Shown: positions 17,112-24,591 of the stretch, in pieces
How the letters are laid out: each line of letters starts with the position of its first letter
Position numbering within the stretch: position 1 is the first letter of the stretch
Assembly (NCBI RefSeq): GCF_009911595.1
Contig: NZ_QWKG01000001.1
Location: forward strand, 91,474-155,473
DNA length: 64,000 nt
From: Colidextribacter sp. OB.20
GTDB lineage: Bacteria; Bacillota; Clostridia; Oscillospirales; Oscillospiraceae
Direction of reading: 5' to 3'
The notes under the pieces: model-generated
Databases searched by the model: none
What the model was told of the DNA's origin: nothing
What the model saw: only the letters and a program-made list of their open reading frames with translations
Translations under genes and position numbers: made by a program

Positions 17112-17209
17112 CCAACTCGAAGCCCGGCGCAGCGGGTTCAAGTTGGAAAGGAGGCTCAAAGAGGCGGAACGCAGTTTTAAGGCGGCCCCAAAAGGGACCG
17201 CCTTAAAAC
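17112..17209. repeat. Two stem-loops between module B and tRNA-Leu
   Basis: CCAACT...AAGTTGG with inner GCCCG/CGGG pairs spans 17112-17147. A perfect 12-bp stem, GTTTTAAGGCGG and CCGCCTTAAAAC, lies at 17174-17209. Neither has a clear T-run on plus. They may end module B transcripts or mark an island boundary. Confidence 0.5.
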
Positions 17210-17227
17210 GGAGCGGATTTCGCTCCG
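17205..17227 (-). terminator. Terminator of tRNA-Leu
   Basis: On the minus strand CGGAGCG and CGCTCCG form a 7-bp stem, followed by TTTT, four bases past the tRNA CCA end. Confidence 0.8.
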
Positions 17228-17230
17228 ACG

Positions 17231-17315
17231 TGGTACGGGTAATGGGGGTCGAACCCATACGCCTTGCGGCACAGGAACCTAAATCCTGCGCGTCTGCCAA
17301 TTCCGCCATACCCGC
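17231..17315 (-). tRNA. tRNA-Leu (anticodon UAG)
   Basis: The 85-base minus-strand gene has the acceptor GCGGGTA paired with TACCCGT (G-T end pair). D-arm GGCGGAATTGGCAGACGC, anticodon stem CAGGA/TCCTG with loop TTTAGGT (anticodon TAG), a class II variable arm TGCCGCAAGGCGT, and GGGTTCGACCCCC T-arm are all present. The CCA end is encoded. It reads CUA and, by wobble, other CUN leucine codons. Confidence 0.96.
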
Positions 17316-17355
17316 GCGACGGATTTATCATACAGGAACACACGCCAAAAGTCAA

Positions 17356-17766
17356 TCATTTTTCCAGCTCCGCCGCCAGGGCCTCCACTGCCTGGGACAC
17401 GTAGGCAGGCAGGGGCAGCTCCTCCACCCCAGCCACAATCACACCGCAGCTGTTCATGGGCACCAGGAATTTTTTAGCCCGGCAACTGCCCACCGCCTCC
17501 GCCATCGCCGGAGTCACCTCCCCCAGAATGGCGTTTGCCACTGCGATGCCCACCGGACCCAGCACTCCGTCCGCATCCGCCACCCCCCGGACCACCGGAT
17601 TCTCCCCGGTGGCGCCAAAGTCCGCCCCCGCCTTGAGCATGGCGGCGGTGGCGGCGGTGTTGGTGCCCAGGGCGTACACCTGGGCCTGGGGCAGGCGGTT
17701 CTTCACCGCCCCCACCAGCAGCTGGCCCAGCCGGCCGCCCTGTCCGTCAATCACAACGATTTTCAT
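17356..17766 (-). CDS. DUF3842 family protein
   Basis: The 136-residue protein starts MKIVVIDGQGGRLGQLLV, a Rossmann-like nucleotide-binding beginning. It has ALGTNTAATAAMLKAGAD, GENPVV.G..DAD and MNSCGVIVAGV, which match the small DUF3842 family of Firmicutes. The function is not known. The ATG at 17766 is favoured because the protein then begins at the conserved strand; AAGGAG lies 10 bases upstream. Confidence 0.82.
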   Translation of the reverse strand: MKIVVIDGQGGRLGQLLVGAVKNRLPQAQVYALGTNTAATAAMLKAGADFGATGENPVVRGVADADGVLGPVGIAVANAILGEVTPAMAEAVGSCRAKKFLVPMNSCGVIVAGVEELPLPAYVSQAVEALAAELEK

Positions 17767-17813
17767 GGGCAAAAAGCTCCTTTTCCACATAGAATAGCTC
17801 AGGGGTGGTCATT

Positions 17814-18023
17814 TTGTCTTCTATCTATAACGCCAACCGGGGCGAGCTGCTCACTATGGCGGTAACGCTGTCCGCCGTGCTGGCCCAGGGGCAGAGTCAG
17901 GCCCAGCTGGCAAAGCTGGGGGCCTTTTTTACGATTGTGGGAGATACGCTCAGCCTGTACGCCCTGGAGCCAGGCCCGGCGGACCGCACCGGGACCGCCC
18001 TCAGTCTCGCAGATAATCTCTAA
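17814..18023 (+). CDS. Small DUF6774-like protein
   Basis: The ~69-residue product starts from TTG at 17814, with AGGGGTGG 7 bases upstream. The core LLTMAVTLSAVLAQGQSQAQLAKL and AAFFTIVGDTLSLYAL resembles the DUF6774 pattern (two helices with a GDTL turn). It converges on the patatin gene and overlaps its 3' end by 23 bases. Family assignment is from memory of the pattern and is tentative. Confidence 0.55.
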   Translation: MSSIYNANRGELLTMAVTLSAVLAQGQSQAQLAKLGAFFTIVGDTLSLYALEPGPADRTGTALSLADNL

Positions 18024-18849
18024 TCTCCTCCAGCCGGTCCACCACCGTCTGATAGCCCTCCGCCCACAGCAGGCGCAGCTTCTCGGTGTCCCGCTCCGTC
18101 CGGGACACCCCCAGGGTGGACTTCGGGGCAATGACCAGAGCCCGCCCCTCCCGCTCCACCTGGAACAGCTCCTCCCGGTCCCGGTTGTAGACCTCCGCCC
18201 GGTTCTCCATCGCCGCCACAAACTCCGGGTAGCCTCTGTACCGCTTCCGGACCATTTTCATCATCCGGTCGGGCTTTCGCCGGTAGCTTCTGGGGCGGGT
18301 GAGCACCACAATCACCTTATCGCACCTTTCCAGCGCCCGCCGCCAGGGGATGGCGTCGCTGATACCGCCGTCCAGATAGGGCTGGCCGCCAATCTCATAG
18401 ATGGGGAACAGCAGGGGCATGGCGCAGCTGGCCTGAAGCACGATGGACTCCCGGTCCTGCCGGGGAACAGGCAGATAGTCCGCCCTTCCGGTGTTCAGGT
18501 TGGTGACCACTGCCTCCACCTGGCCGGGGAAGGCGGCGAAGGTGTCGTAGTCGAAGGGGACCAGCTCATTGGGGATGGTGCTGAACCCAAACTCAAGCCC
18601 AAAGTAGGAGCGGTTGTCCTTGTCCGCCAGATTGCGCAGGCCCATATACCGCCTGTCCGGGGCATAGCGGGTGACCACCTCCAGATTGCGCCGGGGCTGC
18701 TTCGACACATAGCTCACACCGTAAGCGATGCCCGCCGACACGCCGATGACATAGTCAGCCATAACATTGCCCTCCAGCAGGCCGTCGCACACACCGCTGG
18801 AAAAAATTGCCCGGAGGGCCCCGCCCTCCAACACCAAGCCTGTTTTCAT
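18001..18849 (-). CDS. Patatin-like phospholipase family protein
   Basis: The 282-residue protein starts GLVLEGGALRAIFSSGVCDG, giving the oxyanion-hole glycines. The nucleophile Ser is in IGVSAGIAYG and the catalytic Asp in LDGGISDAIP, the Ser-Asp dyad of patatins. SCAMPLLFPI is also conserved. These cytoplasmic acyl hydrolases act on lipids; the RssA/YjjU-type homologues have unknown substrates. GGGAGG precedes the ATG. Confidence 0.9.
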   Translation of the reverse strand: MKTGLVLEGGALRAIFSSGVCDGLLEGNVMADYVIGVSAGIAYGVSYVSKQPRRNLEVVTRYAPDRRYMGLRNLADKDNRSYFGLEFGFSTIPNELVPFDYDTFAAFPGQVEAVVTNLNTGRADYLPVPRQDRESIVLQASCAMPLLFPIYEIGGQPYLDGGISDAIPWRRALERCDKVIVVLTRPRSYRRKPDRMMKMVRKRYRGYPEFVAAMENRAEVYNRDREELFQVEREGRALVIAPKSTLGVSRTERDTEKLRLLWAEGYQTVVDRLEEIRDYLRD

Positions 18850-18860
18850 AAAGACCTCCC

Positions 18861-18879
18861 GCGCTCCCCTTCGGAGCGC
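18861..18879 (-). other. Hairpin in the patatin 5' leader
   Basis: GCGCTCC and GGAGCGC around CCTTC form a 7-bp stem immediately upstream of the ribosome-binding site of the patatin gene, which could influence initiation. Confidence 0.45.
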
Positions 18880-18893
18880 TGTTTTCTTTCTAT

Positions 18894-18923
18894 ATTATAC
18901 CTCTCTGCCCCGTAATTTGTAAA
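18894..18923 (-). promoter_or_regulatory. Promoter of the patatin gene
   Basis: On minus, TTTACA and TATAAT are separated by 18 bases. It is divergent from the xpaC promoter 25 bases away. Confidence 0.72.
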
Positions 18924-18947
18924 CCATTTGTAAACCCGTCAATTTCC

Positions 18948-18976
18948 TTGACACCCCCGCCCGTTGGGGGTAGAAT
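18948..18976 (+). promoter_or_regulatory. Promoter of the xpaC-telA-TPM operon
   Basis: TTGACA and TAGAAT are separated by 17 bases, ~30 bases before the xpaC start. Confidence 0.82.
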
Positions 18977-19006
18977 AGAAATGACTATTTTATGCGGAGG
19001 CGCGCC

Positions 19007-19702
19007 ATGACTACCCACAAAAAAGTGTCCGTTCTGCCCATCTATCTGGTGGGCCTCGTCTGGCTGGGCTACGCCCTGCTCTTCCCCCTGAACGCCCCGC
19101 TGCACTATGTGCTGTGCTCCGGGCTGTCCCTGGCCGCCTTTGTGGCGGGCAAAGCCATTTTCCCGGATAAGGTCTATCAGACCCCCGAGGCCCCCAAGAC
19201 CGAGGCCAAAAAGCCCGAGGCCAAGAGGGATGAGGACCCCAAGGTCGCCGCTCTCCGGAAGGAGAAGGACCGGGCGGTCTCCGAACTGCGCCGCCTTAAC
19301 GACGCCATCCCCGACGAGAAGATTTCCGCCCAGATCGACCATCTGGAGGAGGTCACCGGGAAAATCATCGACCACGTCATCGCCAACCCGGCCAAGCAGC
19401 CCCAGATTTCCCGGTTCCTAGACTACTTCCTGCCCACCACCATCAAGCTGCTCAACGCCTACGACCGGATGGACTCCGCCGGCATCTCGGGCAGCAACAT
19501 CGACGCCACCAAGGGGAAGGTGGAGACCATGCTGGACACCCTGTGCGCCGCCTTTGACAAGCAGCTGGATTCCCTCTTCGGCGACGAGGCCTTGGACATC
19601 TCCACCGACATCACCGTCATGGAGAACCTGCTGGCTCAGGAGGGCCTGTCCGGCGGCTCCGCTCCCACCGGCGGTGCGGACGGCCCCACCCTGGAGCTGT
19701 AG
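19007..19702 (+). CDS. xpaC: XpaC-like 5-bromo-4-chloroindolyl phosphate hydrolysis family protein
   Basis: The 231-residue protein has two N-terminal membrane helices (~10-25, ~33-50), a basic/acidic linker (PEAPKTEAKKPEAKR) and a helical domain with IPDEKISAQIDHLEE and FLDYFLPTTIKLLNAY.RMD. This is the XpaC family, which is regularly paired with TelA. The biochemical role is unclear despite the name. ATG at 19007 has GGAGG 8 bases upstream and is preferred to 18992. Its TAG stop is formed by the edge of repeat R1 copy d. Confidence 0.85.
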   Translation: MTTHKKVSVLPIYLVGLVWLGYALLFPLNAPLHYVLCSGLSLAAFVAGKAIFPDKVYQTPEAPKTEAKKPEAKRDEDPKVAALRKEKDRAVSELRRLNDAIPDEKISAQIDHLEEVTGKIIDHVIANPAKQPQISRFLDYFLPTTIKLLNAYDRMDSAGISGSNIDATKGKVETMLDTLCAAFDKQLDSLFGDEALDISTDITVMENLLAQEGLSGGSAPTGGADGPTLEL

Positions 19703-19779
19703 GGCGGGACGACCCGGCCCGCCGTTTTCAGAATTTGCACCGGCCCATGTGCGGCGCACTGGGGTCGTCGCGCCCTACA
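19699..19779. repeat. R1 palindromic repeat, copy d, supplying the xpaC stop codon
   Basis: GTAGGGCGGGACGACC at the left and GGGTCGTCGCGCCCTAC at the right. The TAG at 19700-19702 ends xpaC. Confidence 0.8.
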
Positions 19780-19790
19780 GGCCATCATTT

Positions 19791-19851
19791 CGACATTGTC
19801 CGCCCGCCGGTTACCGCCCTGTTTTTGCGGGCGCACAATGTGCGCCCCTAC
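19791..19851. repeat. R2 palindromic repeat, left-truncated
   Basis: GACATTGTCCGCCCG is followed by GGGCGCACAATGTGCGCCCC and TAC. It lacks the left GTAGGGGCGG edge and sits directly behind an R1 copy, upstream of the small membrane protein gene. Confidence 0.72.
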
Positions 19852-19867
19852 AGGAAAGGAGCGAACC

Positions 19868-20068
19868 ATGAAGAAATACACCGACAAGATACACGCTCTG
19901 TTTATGGCGATTGCATGGACAATTTCGGCAATCCTCGCCATTGCCCTTATCCTGCAACGGGGTGCGGGCTCGCTGCGAATCATAGCCGCCGTAATATTTA
20001 CCGCCGACGCGGTATTCTGGTGGATGAACTATGCTAAAAAACGACAGGAGGAACAAAACCATGAGTGA
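19868..20068 (+). CDS. Small two-helix membrane protein in the xpaC-telA operon
   Basis: The 66-residue protein starts MKKYTDKIHALFMAIAWTIS, with hydrophobic segments ~10-28 and ~33-52 and a charged end, YAKKRQEEQNHE. GGAG precedes the ATG. It overlaps the telA start by 8 bases, so the two are probably translated together. I do not recognise a family; a small membrane partner of XpaC/TelA is a guess from position. Confidence 0.6.
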   Translation: MKKYTDKIHALFMAIAWTISAILAIALILQRGAGSLRIIAAVIFTADAVFWWMNYAKKRQEEQNHE

Positions 20069-21251
20069 CGAACTGAACTTATCTACTACCCCTGAGCTGA
20101 CCTTCGAGCCCTCCGCCGCCCAGGCGGTGGCCGCGCCCGAGCTGACCCTGGAGCCCTCCGCTCCGGCGGCCCCCCAGGTGGACGAGGCGGCCCAGGCCGC
20201 CCGGGACGCCAACGCCGTCAAGCTGGACGAGTCCATGCTCAGCGAGGCGGAGAAGAAGATGGTGGAGGATTTTTCCCAGAAAATCGACGTCACCGACAGC
20301 AATCTGGTGCTCAACTACGGGGCGGCGGCCCAGAAGAACATCGCCGCCTTCTCCGAGAGCGCCCTGAACAACGTCAAGACCAAGGACCTGGGCGAGGTGG
20401 GCGAGGCCCTGTCCTCCCTGGTGGTGGAGCTGAAAACCTTCGGCCAGCCGGAGAAAAAGGGTATCGGCGGCTTCTTCCAGAAGAAGAGAAACGAGCTGGA
20501 GGCCCTGAAGGCCAGCTACTCCAAGGCTGAGGTCAATGTGGACAAGATCGTCAAGGTGCTGGAGAACCATCAGGTCACGCTGATGAAGGACGTGGCCATG
20601 TTCGACAAGATGTATGAGCTGAACACCAAGTATTACAAGGAGCTCACCATGTATATCCTGGCCGGCAAGAAGCGGCTGGAGTATCTGCGCACCCACGACC
20701 TGGCGGAGCTGAAAAAGAAGGCGGAGACCACCGGCGCCCAGGAGGACGCCCAGGCCTACAACGACTTCGCCAACCTGTGCAGCCGCTTTGAGAAGAAGCT
20801 CCACGACCTGGAGCTCACCCGGATGATCTCCATCCAGATGGGCCCCCAGACCCGCCTTCTGCAAAACAACGATACCCAGATGCTGGAGAAGATCCAGTCC
20901 TCCCTGGTGAACACCATCCCCCTGTGGAAGAGCCAGATGGTGCTGGCCCTGGGGCTGGAGCACGGCCGTCAGGCGGTGGCGGCCCAGTCCGCCGTCACTG
21001 ATATGACCAACCAGCTGCTGCAAAAGAACGCCGACATGCTGAAAATGGGCACCATCGAAACCGCCAAGGAGGCCGAGCGGAGCGTGGTCTCCATCGAGAC
21101 CCTCCAGCACACCAACCAGCAGCTCATCACCACCCTGGATGAGGTGATGAAGATTCAGACCGAGGGCGCCCAGAAGCGGAAAGAGGCCGAGAAGGAGCTG
21201 GGGAGAATCGAGGGCGAGCTGAAGCAGAAGCTGCTGGAGCTGCGGGGATAA
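20061..21251 (+). CDS. telA: TelA family toxic anion resistance protein
   Basis: The 396-residue soluble helical protein has an acidic, Pro/Ala-rich N-terminal tail (~1-55). The TelA domain follows with KIDVTDSNLVLNYGAAAQKN, KKGIGGFFQKKRNELEALK, FDKMYELNTKYYKELTMYI and NTIPLWKSQMVLAL. It ends in a coiled coil. TelA proteins are linked to tellurite and envelope stress, and occur with XpaC and TPM-domain proteins, as here. AGGAGG precedes the ATG. Confidence 0.92.
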   Translation: MSDELNLSTTPELTFEPSAAQAVAAPELTLEPSAPAAPQVDEAAQAARDANAVKLDESMLSEAEKKMVEDFSQKIDVTDSNLVLNYGAAAQKNIAAFSESALNNVKTKDLGEVGEALSSLVVELKTFGQPEKKGIGGFFQKKRNELEALKASYSKAEVNVDKIVKVLENHQVTLMKDVAMFDKMYELNTKYYKELTMYILAGKKRLEYLRTHDLAELKKKAETTGAQEDAQAYNDFANLCSRFEKKLHDLELTRMISIQMGPQTRLLQNNDTQMLEKIQSSLVNTIPLWKSQMVLALGLEHGRQAVAAQSAVTDMTNQLLQKNADMLKMGTIETAKEAERSVVSIETLQHTNQQLITTLDEVMKIQTEGAQKRKEAEKELGRIEGELKQKLLELRG

Positions 21252-21262
21252 CAGAAGCTGCG

Positions 21263-21895
21263 ATGAGGCTTTTTCAATGGCCCAGCGGCGGAGCGGAACA
21301 TCCGCCGCCAGAAACTCCTTTTTCTCTCAGCGGATACACCTGCTTTTCTCTGGTGCACAGCTGTTCTCCCAAGCATGTACAGAGTTATTTATCGGAATAC
21401 CCCTGCGCCATTCCGCCCGAGTGCGGAGGGAGCGAATATCTTCTCCGGATTGCCTCGCTTCCGGACGCGCCCCGGTGGACAGCGGTTTCCTGGCCCCGTC
21501 CCGCCTCTTTTTTTGACATGCAGATGGTCACCATGGGACTGCATGGGCAGAGCAAGCCATATGCGGGCGAAAAATTCGCGCTCTTTTTGGCGCTCCCCGA
21601 TGAGACACATAGAGAGGGCGGCCCTCTGCTCACCCTTCCATATAAAAGCGGATTCCATATGGAAGTAAGAGATCAGATGCTGGGAATTTTTTGTCAATGG
21701 GAATTTTTGTATAATATTGGAAGGGACAATGTGACCTTCCGACGTTTTGAGAAGTCTCCCAATTACACCAGTTATCTCTGCACGCCCCGTATTGGCTTTC
21801 TCATGAAGTGGATGGAGCGCCTTGAAGAGAGCCGCTGGTTAGAATTCCCTCTTTTTTTAAACAATAGTGTCCACTGTGAAAGGAACACACCATGA
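21263..21895 (+). CDS. Doubtful hypothetical ORF between telA and the TPM gene
   Basis: This 210-codon open frame fills the 640-base gap between telA and the next gene. Its N-terminal half is Pro/Ser/Cys-rich and looks non-coding. The C-terminal half (KFALFLALPDETHREGG, then MLGIFCQWEFLYNIGRD, then RIGFLMKWMERLEESRW) looks more protein-like but matches nothing I recognise. Base composition is lower in GC than the neighbours, and no ribosome-binding site precedes the ATG. It ends across the start of the TPM gene. It may be a decayed gene or an insertion. Confidence 0.25.
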   Translation: MRLFQWPSGGAEHPPPETPFSLSGYTCFSLVHSCSPKHVQSYLSEYPCAIPPECGGSEYLLRIASLPDAPRWTAVSWPRPASFFDMQMVTMGLHGQSKPYAGEKFALFLALPDETHREGGPLLTLPYKSGFHMEVRDQMLGIFCQWEFLYNIGRDNVTFRRFEKSPNYTSYLCTPRIGFLMKWMERLEESRWLEFPLFLNNSVHCERNTP

Positions 21896-22959
21896 AGCTT
21901 TTCAAAAAAACCTGGTTTGCCTGGCTGCTCACCGCCGTGATGATCGCGGCGGCCGTGGGAATCGGACAGGTCAAGGGGGGACAGCCTGAGCCGTTGCCCT
22001 CCGGCAGCGCCGCCCTGGACGAGAGCCTGCCTGTTGAGGGCTATACCGACTATATTCTGGACGAGACGGGAACCCTGTCCTCCCAGCAGGAGCGGCAGCT
22101 CAGCCTGTACAACGCCAACTGGGCCCAGCGGTATGACAGCATTATCGCCGTGGCGGTCAAGGAGTCGGTATCCGGCAGTATTGACGACTACGCCTATACC
22201 CTCGGCGCAGAGATCAGCCTGTCCGGCTCCGATGCCATCCTGGTGATCGACGCCTCCGCCAAGGACGCCTATCTGGCCGCCAGTCCGGACTACCCCCTGA
22301 CGGACAGCCAGATCTCCACCTACACAAACAGGGCTCTCAAGCCGTATGTTGAGAGCGGAAAATACGGCGAGGGCGTCATCAACCTGTTTCTGGAGCTGAA
22401 TCAGTTCTATGTGGACAACTACGGCCTGGGCTATCTGGACAACAGCGGCTCCTATACCCCGGGCTACTCCTCCGGCGGAGACACCTTTATCGGCGTTGTC
22501 ATGCTGGTCTTTATCCTGATTGCCATCGTCCTGGTCATCAATGCCATTGATCAGTCCCGCTACAACGTCTACCGGCAGCGTTACTACGGCGTAGTCAATC
22601 CCCCGGTGATGTTCCGGCCCATCTTCTTCTGGCACGGGCCGGGCACCTCCTGGTACCGCAGGCACTGGCGTCAGCCTCCTCCTCCCCCGCCCCGTCCTCC
22701 CAGAGGGCCGGGCGGACCCGGTCCTGGAAACGGCGGGGGCTTCTCCGGCTTCAACGGCCCCAGAGGGGGCGGCTTCTCCGGCAGCGGCTCCTCCCGGGGC
22801 GGAGGGTTCTCCGGCGGCCGGGGAGGCGGCTTCGGCAGTGGCCGGGGCGGAGGCTTCTCCGGGGGCGGCTTCTCCCGAGGCGGCGGGTTTTCTGGCGGCC
22901 GGGGAGGCGGCTTCTCCGGAGGGGGAGGCTCCCGGGGCGGAGGCTTCGGCCGTCGATAA
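21892..22959 (+). CDS. TPM-domain membrane protein with Gly-rich tail
   Basis: The 355-residue protein has an N-terminal signal or anchor helix (KKTWFAWLLTAVMIAAAVGI). An extracytoplasmic TPM domain follows (~45-180: DYILDETGTLSSQQERQL, YDSIIAVAVKES, DAILVIDASAKDAYLA). A second membrane helix lies near ~200-220 (FIGVVMLVFILIAIVLVIN). The tail is Pro-rich then strongly Gly/Arg/Ser/Phe-rich, with GGGFSG-type repeats. TPM proteins may assist membrane protein or photosystem repair in other organisms; here a role in envelope stress with XpaC/TelA is inferred. AAAGG lies before the ATG. Confidence 0.85.
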   Translation: MKLFKKTWFAWLLTAVMIAAAVGIGQVKGGQPEPLPSGSAALDESLPVEGYTDYILDETGTLSSQQERQLSLYNANWAQRYDSIIAVAVKESVSGSIDDYAYTLGAEISLSGSDAILVIDASAKDAYLAASPDYPLTDSQISTYTNRALKPYVESGKYGEGVINLFLELNQFYVDNYGLGYLDNSGSYTPGYSSGGDTFIGVVMLVFILIAIVLVINAIDQSRYNVYRQRYYGVVNPPVMFRPIFFWHGPGTSWYRRHWRQPPPPPPRPPRGPGGPGPGNGGGFSGFNGPRGGGFSGSGSSRGGGFSGGRGGGFGSGRGGGFSGGGFSRGGGFSGGRGGGFSGGGGSRGGGFGRR

Positions 22960-22963
22960 CAGA

Positions 22964-22991
22964 AATAATCCCCCGCCGGGGGATTATTTTT
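22964..22991 (+). terminator. Rho-independent terminator after the TPM gene
   Basis: AATAATCCCCC and GGGGGATTATT arms are followed by TTTAT. Confidence 0.88.
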
Positions 22992-22999
22992 ATATTTCC

Positions 23000-23028
23000 T
23001 TGAAAAGGCGCAAAAAATATGCTATTCT
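23000..23028 (+). promoter_or_regulatory. Candidate promoter of the SARP-like regulator
   Basis: TTGAAA and TATTCT are separated by 17 bases, 34 bases before the ATG. Confidence 0.6.
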
Positions 23029-23061
23029 CTTAATATCCAATCCGGTTTAGGGGGGAAAATC

Positions 23062-24252
23062 ATGGAGCCTGTCACGATGCAGGTCAATATGCTGGGCGGC
23101 TTCTCCATCCGCCGGGAGGACAGCGAGGTCACGGTCAGCGCCCGCTCCCGCAAGCTCTGCCTGCTGCTGGCCTGCCTGATCCGTGAGCGGGACCGCACCG
23201 TCTCATACCGTGAGCTGTCCGACCTGCTGTGGGAGGACCAGTCCTCCGATCCCTCCACCTTTAACTCCCTGAAGGCCATCCTTCACCGGGCCCGGAACCT
23301 CCTGGACGAGCTGTGGCCAGAGGGGGGCCGGGCGCTGATCCTCAGCCGGGAGGGCGGCTGCCAGTGGGACCCGGACCTGCCCCTCACTGTGGATGTGGAG
23401 GAGTTCCTCGGCCTGTGCCACACCCTCCGCGGCGTTCAGGATGAGGACCGCCGGCTGGCTTTAGGGCTGCAGGCTCTGGCCCTGTATCGGGGGGATTATC
23501 TCCCCGCCCTGGCTCAGCACCCCTGGGCCGCCTCTCAGCGGGAGACGCTCCTCCGCCTCTATCTGGACACGGCGCTGGACACTCTGCCTCTGCTGGCCGG
23601 ACAGGAGCGCTGGCAGGAGGCGGCGGAGCTGTCCGGCACCGCCTTCGCTCTGGAGCCCTGCCAGGAGGAGCTGTGCCGCGCCCATATGGACGCCCTGTTC
23701 CACCTGAACCGCCGGCAGGAGGCCGCCCAGGTCTATGAGGACTTTCAGGAGCGTCTGCTGGCCTGCCGGGGAACGCTGCCCTCAGACGGGCTGCGGGAGC
23801 TCTATCGCCGGGTCCAGCGCAGCAGCAGCTCCCGGTCTATCTCTCCCGTCGTCCTGCTGGAACGGCTCCAGGAGCTTCCGCAGCCGGGGGCGCTCATCTG
23901 TGAATTTGATTTCTTCCGCATCATCTGTCACTCCACGGCCCGGGCTGCGGGCCGCAGCGGCGGCCTGGTCCACATCGGCCTGCTCTCCGTCATAGGCGAG
24001 GGAGACAGCACCCTGTCTCAAAGCAGCCTGAAGCGGGTCATGGACAACCTGGGAGATATCATCCTTGTCCACCTGCGCCGGGGAGACGCCGCCGCCCGGT
24101 GCAGCTCCTCCCAGTATGTTCTGCTGCTCCCCCAGGCCTCCTATGAGAACAGCCGGATGGTCTGCACCCGGATCACCCGGGCCTTCGCCCGGCAGTACCC
24201 CCATTCCCCCGCCCAGCTTCGGGTCTCCGTCCAGCCCCTGCCTACCAGCTGA
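23062..24252 (+). CDS. SARP/BTAD-type transcriptional regulator with degenerate GGDEF-like C-terminus
   Basis: The 396-residue protein has an OmpR-like winged helix at ~5-95 (VNMLGGFSIRREDSEVTV, SYRELSDLLWEDQSS, TFNSLKAILHRAR). The bacterial transcriptional activator (TPR-like) domain is at ~105-255 (YRGDYLP, WAASQRETLLRLYLDTA, AEVYEDFQ-like repeats). The last ~120 residues look like a GGDEF fold without its signature (HIGLLSVIGE, LGDIILVHLRRGD, RCSSSQYVLLLP). The regulator type is clear; target genes and signal are not. GGGGGG precedes the ATG. Confidence 0.8.
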   Translation: MEPVTMQVNMLGGFSIRREDSEVTVSARSRKLCLLLACLIRERDRTVSYRELSDLLWEDQSSDPSTFNSLKAILHRARNLLDELWPEGGRALILSREGGCQWDPDLPLTVDVEEFLGLCHTLRGVQDEDRRLALGLQALALYRGDYLPALAQHPWAASQRETLLRLYLDTALDTLPLLAGQERWQEAAELSGTAFALEPCQEELCRAHMDALFHLNRRQEAAQVYEDFQERLLACRGTLPSDGLRELYRRVQRSSSSRSISPVVLLERLQELPQPGALICEFDFFRIICHSTARAAGRSGGLVHIGLLSVIGEGDSTLSQSSLKRVMDNLGDIILVHLRRGDAAARCSSSQYVLLLPQASYENSRMVCTRITRAFARQYPHSPAQLRVSVQPLPTS

Positions 24253-24257
24253 TGAGG

Positions 24258-24285
24258 AGGGCCCTGTGTATTCACACAGGGCCCT
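24258..24285. terminator. Convergent hairpin between the SARP gene and module C
   Basis: GGGCCCTGTGT and ACACAGGGCCC form an 11-bp stem, but the T-runs are weak. It lies just after one stop codon and just after the other on the opposite strand. Confidence 0.6.
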
Positions 24286-24289
24286 TACC

Positions 24290-24484
24290 TTACGCGATTG
24301 CTTTCACAACAGCCGCCTGCGCCAGCACGACGGCGAATCTCCTCTCCGGCCTGGCCGCGTAAAATCCGTCCACTTTTGGGTCCTGCATGTCCTCCAGTCC
24401 GAACGTCATCAGCTTCATGGCGATCAAACCATCTGACAGCTGACCGAAGGCCTCCTCCAGGTCGTTCAAAAGTTCCCAGTCCAT
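24290..24484 (-). CDS. Small helical protein of module C
   Basis: The 64-residue protein has the N-terminal amphipathic segment MDWELLNDLEEAFGQLSDGL, then IAMKLMTFGLEDMQD.KVDGF, then an Ala/Val-rich end. It corresponds to the module B protein in LM.fGL and DGFyA, and its first 18 residues match the truncated module A ORF. The ATG at 24484 has AAGGAGG 6 bases upstream. An in-phase upstream frame would add the MANLIMPQ leader. The function is unknown. Confidence 0.62.
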   Translation of the reverse strand: MDWELLNDLEEAFGQLSDGLIAMKLMTFGLEDMQDPKVDGFYAARPERRFAVVLAQAAVVKAIA

Positions 24485-24490
24485 GTTTTC

Positions 24491-24545
24491 CTCCTTGATT
24501 TTCACCGGGAGTTGTGGCATAATGAGATTTGCCATTCCTCCGGGT
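24491..24545 (-). other. Conserved hairpin/leader element of module C (NLIMPQ element)
   Basis: On minus, CCGG/CCGG outer and TGGCA/TGCCA inner pairs enclose AATCTCATTA; AATCAAGGAGG follows. It encodes PGGMANLIMPQLPVKIKE in phase with the ORF at 24484. Relative to module B, the Leu codon is CTC instead of CTG and the peptide is unchanged. Confidence 0.6.
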
Positions 24546-24550
24546 GTGGT

Positions 24551-24590
24551 ATCAGACAACCGAGACTGCCTTGCTATGGGGCTCGGTTGT
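24551..24590 (-). other. Module C hairpin 1
   Basis: AGACAACCGAG and CTCGGTTGTCT form a perfect 11-bp stem right after the RHH stop codon. It has the same position as the TAGAGTG stems of modules A and B but an unrelated sequence, so the position and structure are kept rather than the bases. Confidence 0.65.
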
Positions 24591-24591
24591 C

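Noticed and set aside
15878..17230. A prophage or integrative element next to tRNA-Leu
   Set aside because: No integrase, structural or conjugation gene is present; only a toxin-antitoxin pair and module B remain, so a complete element cannot be claimed.
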